From positions 80,630,315-80,694,314 of the forward strand of contig NC_053499.1 of the NCBI RefSeq assembly GCF_905171775.1: a stretch of 64,000 nucleotides of DNA, written 5' to 3'. The notes under the pieces are model-generated. The model saw only the letters and a program-made list of their open reading frames with translations. It made no database searches and had not been told where the DNA came from. This document shows positions 10,894-22,599 of the stretch, piece by piece. This DNA is from Rana temporaria (lineage: Eukaryota; Chordata; Amphibia; Anura; Ranidae). Position 1 is the stretch's first letter. Each line of letters opens with the position of its first letter. Position numbers and translations under genes: made by a program.

Positions 10894-11911
10894 CAGTGGT
10901 CTCAAAGTACCGGCCCGCGGGCCATTTACGACCCGCGGACCAGTTATAAATGGCCCGCAGGCAGGGCGGAAGTGGGGGGAGCAAAGAGAGAAAAAAAAAA
11001 AAACATTTTTTTGTTGTGAGCTGGCGCCATCTGGTGGTGAGCCGTTGGTATTACAAGTTATTACCACCAGATGTGAGCTGGCGCCATCTGGTGGTAGCCG
11101 TTGGTATTACAAGTTAAGCATTACAAGTTAAACAGCAATTCTAATGTCATTTTACACTATTTTCACTGCCATCTTCTTCTCTCTAATTAGAACCCCCAAA
11201 CATTATATATATTTTTTATCCTAACACCCTAGAGAATAAAATGGCGATCGTTGCAATACTTTCTGTTACGCCGTATTTGCGCAGCAGTCTTACAAGCGCA
11301 CTTTTTTGGGAAAAAATTACACTTTTTTTAATTAAAAAATAAGACAACAGTAAAGTTATCCCCATTTTTTTATATTATGAAATATAATGTTACGCCGAGT
11401 AAATTCATACCCAACATGTCACGCTTCAAAATTGCGTCCGCTTGTGGAATGCCGACAAACTTTTTTACCCTTTAAAATCTTCATAGGCGACGTTTAAAAA
11501 AATCTACAGGTTGCATGTTTTAAGTTACAGAGGAGGTCTAGTGCTAGAATTATTGCTCTCGCTCTACCAATCGCGGCGATACCTCACATGTGTGGTTTGA
11601 ACACCGTTTACATATGCGGGCGCTGCTCGCGTATGTGTTCGCTTCTGCGCGCAAGCTCGTCGGGACCGGGTGCGTTTTCTGGCTCCTAACTTTTTTAGCT
11701 GGCTCCTAGATTCCAAGCAAATTTGTCAAACCCTGACTTACACCAGTGCTGGTGGTAATAATGCGCTCGCTGACACCAGTGCTGGAGGTTAATAATGTGT
11801 TCGCTAACACCAGTACTGTTGTTTTTGAAGTTTGAAAGTTTGCATGCGGCCCCCCATGGCATATGAAAACTTGTCTTGTGGCCCTCAGGTAATTTGAGTT
11901 TGAGACCCCTG
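10894..11911. mobile_element. Non-autonomous hAT element (CAGTGGTCTCAAA ends)
   Basis: Starts CAGTGGTCTCAAAGTACC and ends TTTGAGTTTGAGACCCCTG. It is flanked by a perfect 8-bp duplication, AACTAGAG, at 10886-10893 and 11912-11919. Just inside the left end is CGGCCCGCGGGCC. Length is 1018 bp with no transposase frame. The CAGNGGTCTCAAA end type is common among vertebrate hAT MITEs. Confidence 0.9.
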
Positions 11912-11964
11912 AACTAGAGTATCTGTGAGGGGTTGCAGTGTTGTGGCACCAGCACCACCACCAC

Positions 11965-12455
11965 TAGGGATGAGCCAAACATACCCGGGTTCGGTTCGCA
12001 CCAGAACGTTCGAACAGACCGCAGGTTCGCGCAAACATTTAGAACCCCATTAAAGTCTATGGGACTCGAACGTTCAAATTCAAAAACGCTCATTTTAAAG
12101 ACCAATATTCAATTTAATGTTGGAAAACGTCGTTCAGAACCCGGGTCTTGCCCCAGGGAACATGTATCAATGGAATTTTTTTTTTTTAAACGGCCGTTTT
12201 TCCGGAGCAGCGGTTTTAATTATGCTTAAAGTGAAAAAAAAAAAATGAAAAATTTCTTCAAATATCACACCTGCTGTGTGTCTATAGTAGTGGCACGTGT
12301 TTAGAAATGTCCCTGCACAACATGAAATTATTATAAGAACAAAGTAATTTAATACTGCTTGCGCACGTGTTGTGGCAACAATATCTTGATTATTTTAGGG
12401 GTGGTGGGGGGGGGGGCATTATTTTTTTGTGAAAGCAAAATTGTAGAAAAAAGGG
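11965..12455. mobile_element. hAT-type element 'C' (TAGGGATGAGC family), 3' end missing
   Basis: Begins TAGGGATGAGCCAAAC and follows the 5' part of element D (27850) for about 380 bp: CGGGTTCGGTTCGCACC, GACTCGAACGTTC, GTCTATAGTAGTGGCACG. It then jumps to a segment like 28823-28930 (TGTGGCAACAATAT…), skipping about 585 bp present in D. It ends against the 131-bp array without a closing inverted repeat. Confidence 0.7.
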
Positions 12456-13190
12456 CACCCCTCAAACATACTGTAATTGGAGCGCAACAAAGAGCCACGT
12501 GCAAAGTATTAAAAAAATCAAAAATTGTTATTAGGCGCCCCTGTTACACAGGGGCACAACAATTTGTCCATAGGCACAACACAACACTGCAACCCCTCCC
12601 AATATCTGTAATTGGAGCGCAACAAGGAGCCACGTGCAAAGTATTGCTTCAAAAATTGTTATCAGGCGCCCCTGTTACACAGGGGCAGAAAAATTTGTCT
12701 GTAGGCACAACACAACACTGCAACCCCTCCCAATATCTTTAATTGGAGTGCAACAAGGAGCCACGTGCAAAGTATTGCATCAAAAATTGTTATCAGGCGC
12801 CCCTGTTACACAGGGGCAGAAAAATTAGGCCTTAGGCACAACACAACACTGCAACCCCTCCCAATATCTTTAATTGGAGTGCAGCAAGGAGCCACGTGCA
12901 AAGTATTGCATCAACAATTGTTATTAGACGCCCCTGTTACACAGGGGCACAAAAAATTTGTCCGTAGGCACAACACAACACTGCAACCCCTCCCAATATC
13001 TGTAATTGGAGCGCAACAAGGAGCCACGTGCAAAGTATTGCATGAAAAATTGGTATCAGACGCCCCTGTTACACAGGGGCAGAAAAAATAGGCCTTAGGC
13101 ACAACACAACACTGCAACCCCTCCCAATATCTTTAATTGGAGTGCAACAAGGAGCCACGTGCAAAGTATTGCATCAAAAATTGTTATTAG
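12456..13190 (-). repeat. 131-bp tandem repeat, about 5.5 units
   Basis: The anchor TAATTGGAG starts units at 12474, 12609, 12740, 12871, 13003 and 13134. Each unit has an internal stem made by CGCCCCTGTTACACAGGGGC. The reverse complement of one unit lies 3' of the plus-strand hAT transposase (10780-10893), and the array is 3' of the minus-strand copy at 13361. It is therefore an amplified piece of the hAT 3' region. Confidence 0.9.
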
Positions 13191-13360
13191 GCAGAAAAAT
13201 TAGGCCTTAGGCACTGGTGGCGGAGCACAGAAAAACAACATTTCTTACTAGCTATCAGCAAGAAAAGTGAGGAGGAGAAGGATATTCCATCAGCAGCATA
13301 ACAGGACAGTCACTCAGCATCAGCAGTCTCAAAGGGATCTGACATTTCAACAAAAAATTA
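13191..13360 (-). other. 3' untranslated region of the second hAT copy
   Basis: Reverse-complement similarity to 10640-10780 (ATGCTGAGTGACT, TGCTGATAGC). It lies between the 131-bp array and the minus-strand transposase C-terminus. No coding sequence. Confidence 0.55.
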
Positions 13361-13783
13361 TTATTCAGTAACATCAGCATCAGGTGCTTGGTAGCTGGTG
13401 TTGATCCAAGCCTGATTCATTTTGATGAAGGTCAGTCGATCAACGGAGTCGGTGGAGAGGCGCACCCTGTGATCGGTCACAAAGCCTCCAGCAGCACTGA
13501 ATGTGCGTTCTGAAAGAACACTGGATGCAGGGCAAGCCAGTAGCTCAATTGCATACTGTGCAAGCTCTGGCCAGTGATCCATCCTCAAGACCCAGTAAGC
13601 CAGAGGATTTTCCATGGGGAAGGTGTCCAAGTCGGATCTTGCCGCTAGGTATTCCCGGACCATGTAAACCAGACGCTGGCGATGGTTGCTGGAACCGGTC
13701 AGACCTTGGGTCTGCGGATTAAAAAATTGTCTGAACGCATCGGTCAGACGGCCACCTTCTCCACCGCTCCTTCTCTGACTCAC
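13361..13783 (-). pseudogene. hAT transposase second copy, hATC region
   Basis: 140 codons in one open frame on the minus strand. It carries ENPLAYWVLRMDHWPELAQ, ELLACPASSVLSERTFSAAG and STDSVDRLTFIKMNQAW, the hATC dimerisation block. It ends at TAA after DADVTE, whereas the plus-strand copy runs past this point. It retains AARSDLDTFP and a preceding VREYL that the first copy has lost. Same family as 10232-10687, in opposite orientation. Confidence 0.88.
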
Positions 13784-13849
13784 CGAAGCCTCAGCAAGAC
13801 GTTGTCCAGGGCCAGGTTTTGGTAATCCCCCTGGTTCTGGGAATGCATT

Positions 13850-14203
13850 TCACAGACCCTTCTGCAAGGCCTCCCGTAGAAGTTTCATCTTCTGCTCCCT
13901 CTGAGATGGCAACATAAGGTCCGCTACCTTACTCTTGTAACGTGGATCAAGGAGAGTTGCCAGCCAGTAATGATCCCTCTCCTTGATAGCACATACACGA
14001 GGATCCTTACGCAGGCTTTGCAGGATCAGGGAGGCCATGCAGCGTAGGTTTGCAGAGGCATTCGGGGCAGAGTCCTCTGGGTCACTGAGGACGACAGGAT
14101 CCGCAGCCACCTCATCCCAGCCACGTAAAAGTCCACGTGTTCCTTGGGACTGTAAATGATCCCTTGAAGACTGCTGCTGTTGATGCTGAGTGCTAGGCTC
14201 CAC
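13850..14203 (-). pseudogene. hAT transposase second copy, middle part
   Basis: Minus-strand frame with QHQQQQSSRDHLQSQGTRG, VVLSDPEDSAPNASANL and LLDPRYKSKVADLMLP, matching 9815-10160 of the first copy. The copy starts abruptly near 14217, so the N-terminal and catalytic parts are absent. A frameshift or short gap separates it from 13783. Confidence 0.85.
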
Positions 14204-14217
14204 CTCCAGGTGTTGTT

Positions 14218-14471
14218 CCTTCTAAACCCGTGCCATGAACGGCAGCTCATGCGCACACATGTGGGAGTGACGTCATTGCAGGTCTGGCCAATCACATCGC
14301 CGGAGCCCGCAAACCCGGAAGAGACACCAGGAAAAGGTCAGCCGTCTCAGTGGTGTGCAAGCTTTGTACTAAGGTAAGTATTTCATAATGAGATATTATG
14401 TGATGCATACTAGCTCATTATGCCTTTGTCTTACAGTGTTTTTTTTTTTTCAGGGTTTATATCCTCTTTAA
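14218..14471. mobile_element. Half of a TTAA-type foldback MITE
   Basis: Ends GGGTTTATATCCTCTTTAA at TTAA (14468-14471), the same end style as the foldbacks at 36000 and 63276. The inner part (CATGCGCACACATGTG, GGCCAATCACATCGCCGG) resembles the GC-rich centre of such elements. The left half is missing where the hAT fragment begins. Confidence 0.5.
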
Positions 14472-15814
14472 GCAAGGCTGCAATGTCCAGATGGCAGTTC
14501 ATAAGGTAGAGACTTTATTTGTAGGTTAGGAGATTGAGGGAATAGTTTCGGTCTCATATCAGGTTGGATAGGCCATACTCCTTTTAGCAGAGGGGTGCAA
14601 TAACAGTCTAACTGGCAGAATCTTTGCTAGGAAAATAGCTGCAGCCTCATCTAGCTCATCTTCTTTAACAGAAATCACTGTAGCTGTTTTGTCAATAGCT
14701 ACTGTATGTCTCTGTCTTTGAGCAGCCAATGTTGTGTGAGGTATGGCAGAATATTTTATATACCTTGCAAGTGCTTTGAAAGAAGCTATAGCAGTATGCT
14801 TCTATGTACTTCAAGATCAGCATCCAGTTTTGCTTGTATGAGCTAGGATATATCCCATAGACAATGGTAATGTGATTACCCATTTAGCAAGTGTAACGCT
14901 AAACCTGTAAGGGCTGCTGGATTTTTGCTTCCTCCCTTACATACACAGCAAGGCAACAGGAATTTTCCACAATTCCCTTAGTAGTCAAAAACCAGTCCAG
15001 GGTGCTTTGTTTTGTTTTTGGTTTATTAGGGGATAAACTTTAATAAAAATGGGAAGGTATGTGATGCCCAGAGCTGTAGTTTAAAACGTAACTCCATTTT
15101 TGTTTGAGAAAAAAACATTCTCCTCTGGGTGATCTATGTGCATTATAAGGATTTTAACAAACTTTGTTGCAGATTCTACTCACTCTGTAGTCACTTTGGT
15201 AGATCCAGTAGCGCATGTGACTGCTGAACAGGAATTCTTCTTGACAGGTTTCAATGGCTACCATGATGGCTTCAGCTAGGCCTAGCTGAGGCTGAACGAG
15301 TGTGAGGCTTCCTCTGCTGCTCTCTCTTACTCTCTTTCTCTGTCTCTCTTTCTCTGGCTCCTTCCTTCTGCCCAGGGGCAGAGGTCCCCAGAATAGGGAT
15401 CCCCTTCAGGTGGCTGCACCCTGGACTCTGCTCTCAAATGGCCAGGCTCCAGAATATTTATGGGCTATCTCTTCACCTTCTGGGCTGTCTTCACCCAGGG
15501 ATTGGAGGAGACTCCATAAACTTTCAGGCCTCATTTCTGCCCCATTTTCCCTCTAAGTTCTAGAACTCTCAGGGGGAGGTGACAGAGATTCAGCCCTTGG
15601 AGCTCTGCCAAACAAACTATAAACAAACAGAGGAGCCCAACTAAATCTTCCTACACTGTACACACAGAGGGTGCGACAATAGAAAACAGATAGAAGACAC
15701 TGGGTTTAATGAGATTAAACAGATATTATTTATTGAATGCATCACACTTACAAGTAAAATTCTTTAAAATCTGCCTGGAAGGATCAACTGTATGTCAGTG
15801 CCACCAGCCATTAT
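14472..15814. other. Unassigned region with LTR-like features on the minus strand
   Basis: No convincing coding frame. A CT-rich stretch (CTCTCTTACTCTCTTTCTCTG type) lies near 15320-15355. On the minus strand AATAAATAATAT near 15730 could be a polyadenylation signal. The composition is like an old LTR, but I found no TG…CA ends or duplication, so I leave it unnamed. Confidence 0.3.
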
Positions 15815-15985
15815 ATCTGCTCACTGCCACAGCAGTAAAATGTCACCAGACCAGTGCAGTCAGTCAGTATCCCTAATCACTGCTGCACCAATCAGTGTCC
15901 CTAATCACTGCAGTCCATTCATAGTGTCCTTGGTCACCGCCACACCAGTTACAGCGTCCCTGATCCCCACCACACTAGTGCATTG
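15815..15985 (+). repeat. Degenerate ~30-bp minisatellite
   Basis: About five diverged units of the form CAGTGTCCCTAATCACTGC followed by CACAC/CACC. Unit phase is visible at TCAGTATCCCTAATCACTGC, TCAGTGTCCCTAATCACTGC, ATAGTGTCCTTGGTCACCGC and ACAGCGTCCCTGATCCCCAC. Confidence 0.65.
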
Positions 15986-16202
15986 TTGCTTCTTCCTGCC
16001 ACCTGTACTAACGCTGGCCTGTTTATTAACCATGTTTCTGCCTGCTTCCTGGACGGATCCTTTGCCTTTTTTTTTTTTTCATTTATGTAGCAAAAAAAAA
16101 CAAAAAACAGTGGTGATTAAATACCACCAAAAAAAACAAAGAGGGGAGTCGGATTGGTTCCAAGCACAGATAATGGTGTCTCACAATCCCATAGATTGAT
16201 GA
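15986..16202. other. Unassigned spacer
   Basis: Contains a T-run near 16068-16080 and an A-rich stretch (TAAATACCACCAAAAAAAA near 16117). The latter resembles TAAATACCACTAAAATAAA near 32931, directly after the right end of repeat R. This may be a duplicated flank of R, but it is not certain. Confidence 0.35.
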
Positions 16203-16310
16203 AGATAAAAATAAAAGAACTACTGAGAGAAACAACAGTTCTCCCAAGGTGAGGGGATTTTGGAGTGAGAGACGTCATTACTGTTTACAGGTAAGCACAC
16301 TATACACATA

Positions 16311-17049
16311 GGGCTAGATTCAGAAAGAATTTACGCCGCCGTATCTATTGATCCGCCGTGTAAATTCAAAGCTGCGCCGGCGTATATTCTTTCTGTATTC
16401 AGAAAGCAACATACACCAAAATTAGGCTAAGATCGACTGGCGTAAGCCTCTTACGCCGTCGTATCTTAGGGTGCATATTTACGCTGGCCGGTAGGTGGCG
16501 CTGCCGTCGATTTCAGCGTAGAATATGCAAATGAGCTGGATATGCCGATTCAGAAACGTACGTGCGCCCGGCGGATTTTTTTACGTTGTTTGCGTAAGGC
16601 TTTTTACGGCGTAACGTTACTCCTGCTATATGAGGCATAGCCAATGTTAAGTATGGACGTCATTCCCGCGTCAAATTTTTAAAATTTTACGTTGTTTGCG
16701 TAAGTCGTTCGTGAATAGGGCTTTGCGTAAATTACGTTCACGTCGAAAGCATTGACTATTTGCGATGTGATTAGGAGCATGCACACTGGGATACGTTCAC
16801 GGCCGGCGCATGCGCCGTTCACGAGAAACGTCATTTACGTGGGGTCATGTTTTATTTACATAAAACACGCCCACCTCTTGACAATTTGAATTTGGCACAC
16901 TTACGCCGGCAGATTTACGCTACGCCGCCGCAACTTACGGAGCAAGTGCTTTGTGAATATTGCACTTTCCCGTCTAAGTTGTGGCGGCGTAGCGTAAATA
17001 ACATACGCTATGCATGCACAATTTTACATCCCCTACCAGAATCTAGCCC
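16311..17049. mobile_element. MITE M2 (GGGCCAGATTCACG family), complete
   Basis: Starts GGGCTAGATTCAGAAAG and ends CAGAATCTAGCCC. Body blocks (GGCGCTGCCGTCGATTTC, ATATGCAAATGAGCTGGATA, CGGCGCATGCGCCGTTCACG) match M1, M3 and M4. The other arm of R (near 32830-32850) lacks it and shows the uninterrupted sequence. The target duplication is not clear. Harbinger-type origin is inferred. Confidence 0.8.
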
Positions 17050-17142
17050 AAACTGTTGAAAAAATATCAAAATTGTATAATACTCATTAAAAGCAGATAT
17101 ACAAATATTAGTATGGACCACAATAGTTACAAAAGTGAAATA

Positions 17143-17215
17143 TGTAATGGGATGCAGCTGGCCAACAAGTTTTGCACATTGGTGCTTCGTCGGGGCCTTG
17201 CAACCTTCTTTTGAG
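17143..17215 (-). ncRNA. Hammerhead-ribozyme-like motif in R left arm
   Basis: On the minus strand: core CCGACGA, stem II GCAC-CAAT-GTGC (perfect, 4-nt loop), then AAAAC, then UU/GUU as a minimal stem III. Flanking GGTTGCAAGGCCC and GGCCAGCTGCATCC can pair as stem I. The GAAA box is AAAA in this arm, so this copy is probably inactive; the other arm (27803) has GAAA. Confidence 0.5.
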
Positions 17216-17345
17216 TTGTGTGGTCTACTCTGCTAAAAACTGTAAATGAACCAGGACGCAGGAAAAAAATAAAAAATAAATCTGCGCTATCAGGGTAACA
17301 AGCAGCTACATACAATCCAGTGAAACCAAGGAAAGAAATACAGAC

Positions 17346-19333
17346 AAAATACAAAAAAATGCAGCGCTGAAAATAAATAGTAAAAAGACCGTGATGTCTA
17401 TATTCAACATTCACTAGTATGAATGTAAAAAAATGAATCCATAAAATAAAAAGTGGTATCAAATATTATGGTGAAAGCACTATAGACCTTATTGAAAAGG
17501 CAATGACTATATATGCATGAGTCCACAAAATTATACGTGAAAATGAAAGTCCATATACATAAACGTGGAAAAAATTTGAAATCATCAATGAGAGATCATA
17601 GTGACAAGACACCCACGGTGATTCTATTGGAATGTGATGATAGTGATAACACCCGCCACCAACAGGAGGCTTACCGGATGCGGTGGACCCAAGTGAGCTT
17701 ATACCCAAAGGGTCAAATAGGCTTGTAAGCAGTGCAGATGAGATGGTACAGGAACACACCAATGCAAACGGACAACAAACAGCGATAGGATCTTCGCTTG
17801 GTATCAGGTGAAGAGGATACCTCAGCTAGGAGATGGCTCATACAGTGGGAAGAGCTTGCCCAAATTATGTGGAGGAAAACGAAAGGCACATAGCGTGATA
17901 CCGTAAAAACAGAAACGTTTATTTATCGGTTAAAAACACTTACAATTTAGTGGATAAAAAAAGGACATCAATGTTTGTAAAGTGCATGGCAGCAGTAGAG
18001 TCCCGACATGTTTCGCTACAACTAGCATCGTCTGGGGTGAAACCCTACTGATGCCGCCATGCTTAAATTTGAAATCTGACCTCCTTGGAAACACACCCCT
18101 AGGGGATCATCCAATGGGAATGCACTTCCGGGTCGCCTCAGTAATCGTATATTGTTTGAGTGTGTAATAAACAAAACATATAGATTCTGTATTGCAATGA
18201 ATATTAATGTTATTTGAGACCAATTTGTTAATTAAAATGCACTAACCTGGTCTGTTTGAAAATTAAGACAAACAGTCCATATTAATCCGGTGTAGTGGAA
18301 TCACATAATATGATCGCATGTGAATCCAGGCTGGAGATCGGGGCCAATGGGATCAGTCAAGGTCACTATGTGAGGGACGTGGATCAATAGTTGATTCGAT
18401 CGCTGTTACACATCCAGCCGGCATTTGGGTCACGTGACCACGCTGAACGAAGGCGCATAAACAAACCGTCATACGACGCGCCGTTCTGCTCATTCGCTCA
18501 GCGTTACACAACCCGATAGAGTGACGTATGTGATGGGCGTGTTCTCACTGGTTCATAATGCGTGCATGCGTGTGCGCGTATACGTGCGTTGCGCTCCACG
18601 TTAGACTGGATACAGTGCGCTGCGCTCCACTGTGCGTTCCGGGATACGGAAACAAACAAACAGCCCGGGCAGCCACAGATAATGTATATACGATAAAACA
18701 GGGAATAAACGCAGAAGTGACATGAAATTAAACCATCACTAAGGCAGTAAAGTGTATTGGAATAAAAATGTGTATATTTATTTACATACATAAAAATTGT
18801 AGAAGTGACTCATTTATTCCATAATAGGAGTCACATCGAGAGGCCAGAATACCAGTGGGAAATTGTATATTGGCTATGAATGTCAATAAGCATCCACATT
18901 TGTAAAGGCATGACTAATGACCCCTAGAAGAAATAGTGTAAAACATATAGGGGATATGTTATAAAAAGGGGAGAAAATGAACATTGAATTTCCCCAATCC
19001 ATTGGGTCTATGTCCAATTGGAAAATTTCATGTCTGAGCGTGTAAAACTACAAGGCCCAGGAAATGACACTCCCCTGAACAATCCCCTAGGCAGAACTAT
19101 AAAATTGAACGATAATATCTATGAACATATTGAGATTAATACAATACATACTGTTAAAAGTATACATAAAAATCTAAAACACTGATAAAACAAGTGTGAA
19201 TGAAAGAAAAGAAATAAATATTGTCTCATGGGAACATACTATATGGACATAATAATATGTCTCAAATGGAACTGATGTATTAAAAAATTATAAAGCAGTA
19301 AATGAATGGTAGATAGGGACATCTGTGTATTTC
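17346..19333 (-). other. 3' untranslated region of the left Penelope copy
   Basis: About 2 kb without coding frames, mirrored at 24913-26856. Contains the hammerhead-like fold at 17984-18062. The outer edge ends AAAATACAAAAAAATGC. Differences from the right arm are scattered single bases, for example an A-run at 17970 and the GGGAATGCACTTCC area. Confidence 0.8.
17984..18062 (-). ncRNA. Hammerhead-ribozyme-like fold, left Penelope copy
   Basis: Mirror copy of 26139-26218. On the minus strand GCATGGC…CAGTAG pairs with CTACTG…GCCATGC as a long stem I. The core is CAGACGA, stem II GCTA-GTTG-TAGC, then GAAA, then ACATGTC as a palindromic minimal stem III with cleavage expected after GTC. This copy reads CGGGAC after the site where the right copy has CGGGGAC. 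The second core base is A instead of the usual U, which would lower or abolish activity. Confidence 0.6.
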
Positions 19334-21826
19334 CTAGGATTTGTTAATGAAAGAGTTGATGTCCCACTCTACATTAAGGCCCAATGGTGTGTGTGTGCCC
19401 AATTCGTATATCCAGAAAGTTTCGAGTTGAGACACCCCACGGGTTTTTGGACTACCTCTCCATGGCGCCACAAATTGATCTATAATGAGAAATTGTGTGC
19501 CAGTGGGGTTCTGGGCATGATGTTTTTTGTAATGCCTGGGTACAGTATGGTAAATGTCACCGGCTAAAATAAGGGCTATATGCTCAGCAACTCTTACAGA
19601 GAATTTCCGGATAGTGCGGCCAACATATTGCTGGCCACACGGACAAGTGATGAGGTACACAACGTACTTAGTTGAACAGGTACAAAACTGTTTAATAGGG
19701 TAAACTTTCCCGGTTGTTGTGGACCGGAACTCAAGGTTCTTAGTCCTGCCTGAGATGTTATACCTACATACCGTGCACCTCTTACAAGGATGGTAACCAA
19801 CTAACTGGAAAAAGAAAGAAGGACGTATAGGGGGGTTGATAATATTCGGGGCTATTTTACTTTGGAGTGACGGTGCACCCCTGAATATAACTTTGGCTCG
19901 TTCGGGTAGAACGGACCCCAAAACTCGGTCATTTCTCAATATGTTCCAATGTTTGGAAACAATGATTTGACCAGTTTATGTTGTATGGAGAAAGACGTGA
20001 GCAATGCCCATTTGAAACTCTCATCTTGTTCTCTTTTTGGTTTGACCTCCAGTAGGGAACTTCTATCTACTTCAAGCGAAGATTTAAGAGCCAGTTCTAT
20101 GTTGGCAGGATCATATCCTTTGTCAATGAACCTGTGTTTGAGGATGTTAGCCTGTGTAGAAAAAGTGTCTAAATCTGTACAGTTCCTTCTCAACCTGAGG
20201 AACTGACTTCGGGGTATAGAGTTCAGCCATGACGGATGATGGCAGCTATCAATTGAAATGAAGCTGTTACGGTCAGTTTTTTGAAAAATGTTTTAAACTG
20301 AAACCGGTTGTTTACAATGTTGATCTCCAGATCTAGAAATTGAATAGTATTTGAGCTGGCAGTATGGGTAAGAGAAATCCCCCTGTCATTGTTGTTCAAA
20401 TGACTCATAAAAATCTCTAGTGTTTCCAAGCTGCCATCCCATAGGAGGAGGATGTCGTCAATATACCTCGCCCAGAACACCAGTGAAGTGGTATTATAGG
20501 CATAGACGACATCCTCCTCCCATTTGGCCATGAACAAATTAGCGAGGCTTGGGGCGTATTTAGCCCCCATGGCCACGCCTCTTTGTTGTAATAAAATTGT
20601 TCATTAAACCAAAAATAACTATGTTTGGTGGCAAATTTTAACAATTCCATGATATAATCTGTCTGGAATGTGGCTAATGTCTGATCTTTCTTTAAAAAAT
20701 AATGTACGGCTTCAAAACCTGTATCATGAGGGATGCACGTATAAAGTGACGCTACATCAGCTGTCACCATAATATAATTACCCTTTATTTCAACACTGTC
20801 CAATTTGTTTATGGTTGCCCTTGTATCTCGAAGATAGGAGGGAGTGCGTTGTACCAAGGTTGTAAATAATTGTCAATGTAACGACCCACCCTGGAAGTAA
20901 CAGAGTCGATCCCACTTAAAATGGGTCGACCAGGTGGGTGTACAGGGTCTTTATGGACCTTAGGAAGATAATATATGGTCGGTATCCTAGGGACCGTGGG
21001 AACTAAATATTTCTTTTCTTTTAAATTTAAAATCTTTCTTTCAAAACCACTATCTACTAGTGTTTGTAGCTCTGCTTTAAACCGGGATGTAGGATTGGCG
21101 GCCAATTTAGAATAAGTATTAGGCTCATCCAGTAATCGGAACATCTCGGTTTCATAGTCGGATTTATCGAGGATGACTATGCCACCCCCTTTGTCCGCGG
21201 GACGGATAATAATGTCCTTGTTTTGACATAGGGATTTAAAACCGACACTAGACATCGGATGATTAGAATTACGTCTATCTGGTATCTCTGCTAGATCTTT
21301 CAAAACAAGATCTTTGAAAATATTAACTGCGGCTGCGGCTGGAACAGATGGATTAAACAATGAAGGGTTTCCTCAACCCTGAATGTACTGTGCCAGAGGT
21401 AGCCGCTCTAGGTTCATTTATGATGGGGTTAGTAATTAGGTATCTTTGTATGTTAATTTTACGGATGTATTTTTGGATGTCAATGAAAGTCCCAAATTTG
21501 TCTAAACGTTTCGGAGGGGCAAATTTGAGGCCCTTATCCAAGACAGATAATTCATCCTGTGTGAAAACTTTAGTACTCAGATTAAAAACCCCTTGTCCTT
21601 TTATGTTCGTCTTCGTTTTCCGCTTCTGAACTCTCTTGCCCCCTCGGGTACCTCTCTTAGATCGGAACCCCTTACATTTGTAACTTGGTCCTCGTGAAAA
21701 TCCCGTTCAACATAGGTGTCACGATGGGTAGGGGTGAAACTGCGATTAGATGGTTCGTGATGATCCCAGCTACGATTATAGTAGCTGTCATTACGCACCT
21801 CACCCAAAGGAGAAAACCTATTGTGA
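19334..21826 (-). pseudogene. Penelope-like RT and GIY-YIG protein, left copy (frameshifted)
   Basis: Minus-strand coding order: end of the arginine-rich N-terminal part (21826-21610), RT (about 21540-20000), linker, then nuclease (19939-19334). RT motif A is TADVASLYTCIPH, motif C is YIDDILLLW, and the GIY-YIG core is VVYLITCPCGQQYVGRT with Glu in SQLETFWI. Frame breaks occur near 21356 (an extra A after GGTTGAGG), near 20590 (motif B frame shifted at EQFYY) and near 20280 and 19940. The right copy is intact at these points, so the copies decayed independently. The 5' 544 bp found in the right copy are absent here. Confidence 0.88.
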
Positions 21827-22596
21827 AATCCCTAGAGTACATCTCCCTCTCAACCAGCCTTCAGTCTTTTTTGGAAAAAGAAGATAGAGACCAAAAGTTA
21901 AAAAAACACAAAAAGTATGCCAGGGATGCTGGTGATTATAGAAATCATACTGTTTTCAACTGGCAAAAACTTTTTTCAACATCATTTAGTACAGATATGG
22001 ACTCAACTCCAGTCTCAGCATCTTCCTCTAGTATTGCTCCCAATTCGAATGTAGGCCCTTCTACTGGTCAGAACACAACAAGTACTCTAAGGGCACCATC
22101 TATGCAGGTGTCCCGGGCGGTTGAATCACATTCTTCTCAACCCAGGGTTCAATACTCTTCCCCTCGCGTCTCTGGTCAGCCCCATCGAGGTAGGGGTAGA
22201 TCCAGAGGCAATAGAGGAAATAGAGGACAATCCAGAGGCAATTCCCATCAATCTTATCCTCATTATAACTATGACGATAGACTGTATGGACCTTCCCCCG
22301 CAAGACATAGGGAGAGACAAGGTCCCTATAGAGACCCCTCCCCCTACTATGGGTTCCAACATATCCCTGTTCACAATAGGTTTTCTCCTTTGGGTGAGGT
22401 GCGTAATGACAGCTACTATAATCGTAGCTGGGATCATCACGAACCATCTAATCGCAGTTTCACCCCTACCCATCGTGACACCTATGTTGAACGGGATTTT
22501 CACGAGGACCAAGTTACAAATGTAAGGGGTTCCGATCTAAGAGAGGTACCCGAGGGGGCAAGAGAGTTCAGAAGCGGAAAACGAAGACGAACATAA
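21827..22596 (+). pseudogene. Penelope-like element, N-terminal ORF part (right copy)
   Basis: Open in one frame from before the junction to TAA at 22594-22596. Real element protein starts at about 21827 (SLEYISLSTSLQSFLEKEDRD); the upstream 45 codons are only antisense of the left arm. The product is Ser/Gln/Arg-Gly rich (GQPHRGRGRSRGNRGNRGQS, then HRDTYVERDFHEDQ), a low-complexity basic region likely to bind nucleic acid. Another frame overlapping the last 100 bp (KRVQKRKTKTNIKGQGVFNLS) leads straight into the RT, so either two ORFs overlap or a frameshift lies near 22500-22590. No start codon is evident, so the 5' end is probably truncated at the junction. Confidence 0.65.
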
Positions 22597-22599
22597 AAG

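Larger units (their letters stand above)
16203..17261 (-). mobile_element. Foldback repeat R, left arm (interrupted by MITE M2)
   Basis: The reverse complement of this arm matches 27715-27849 plus 32709-32930: the sequence around TACTGAGAGAAGCAACAGTTCTCCC, GTTTACAGGTAAGCAC, TACTCATTAAAAGCAG, ATGTAATGGGATGCAGCTG, then TTTTGAGTTGTGTGGTC. R therefore is one long inverted repeat spanning 16203-32930, now broken by three younger insertions. R continues at 26857 after the Penelope insertion. Its arms carry a hammerhead-like motif, which suggests a Penelope-derived non-autonomous element. Confidence 0.8.

Noticed and set aside
14472..15814. Intact LTR retrotransposon end
   Set aside because: No TG…CA termini, primer-binding site or duplication could be found; left as unassigned.
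21685..21826. First 45 codons of the 303-codon plus-strand frame
   Set aside because: Antisense of the left Penelope arm; the element's own protein begins only at about 21827.
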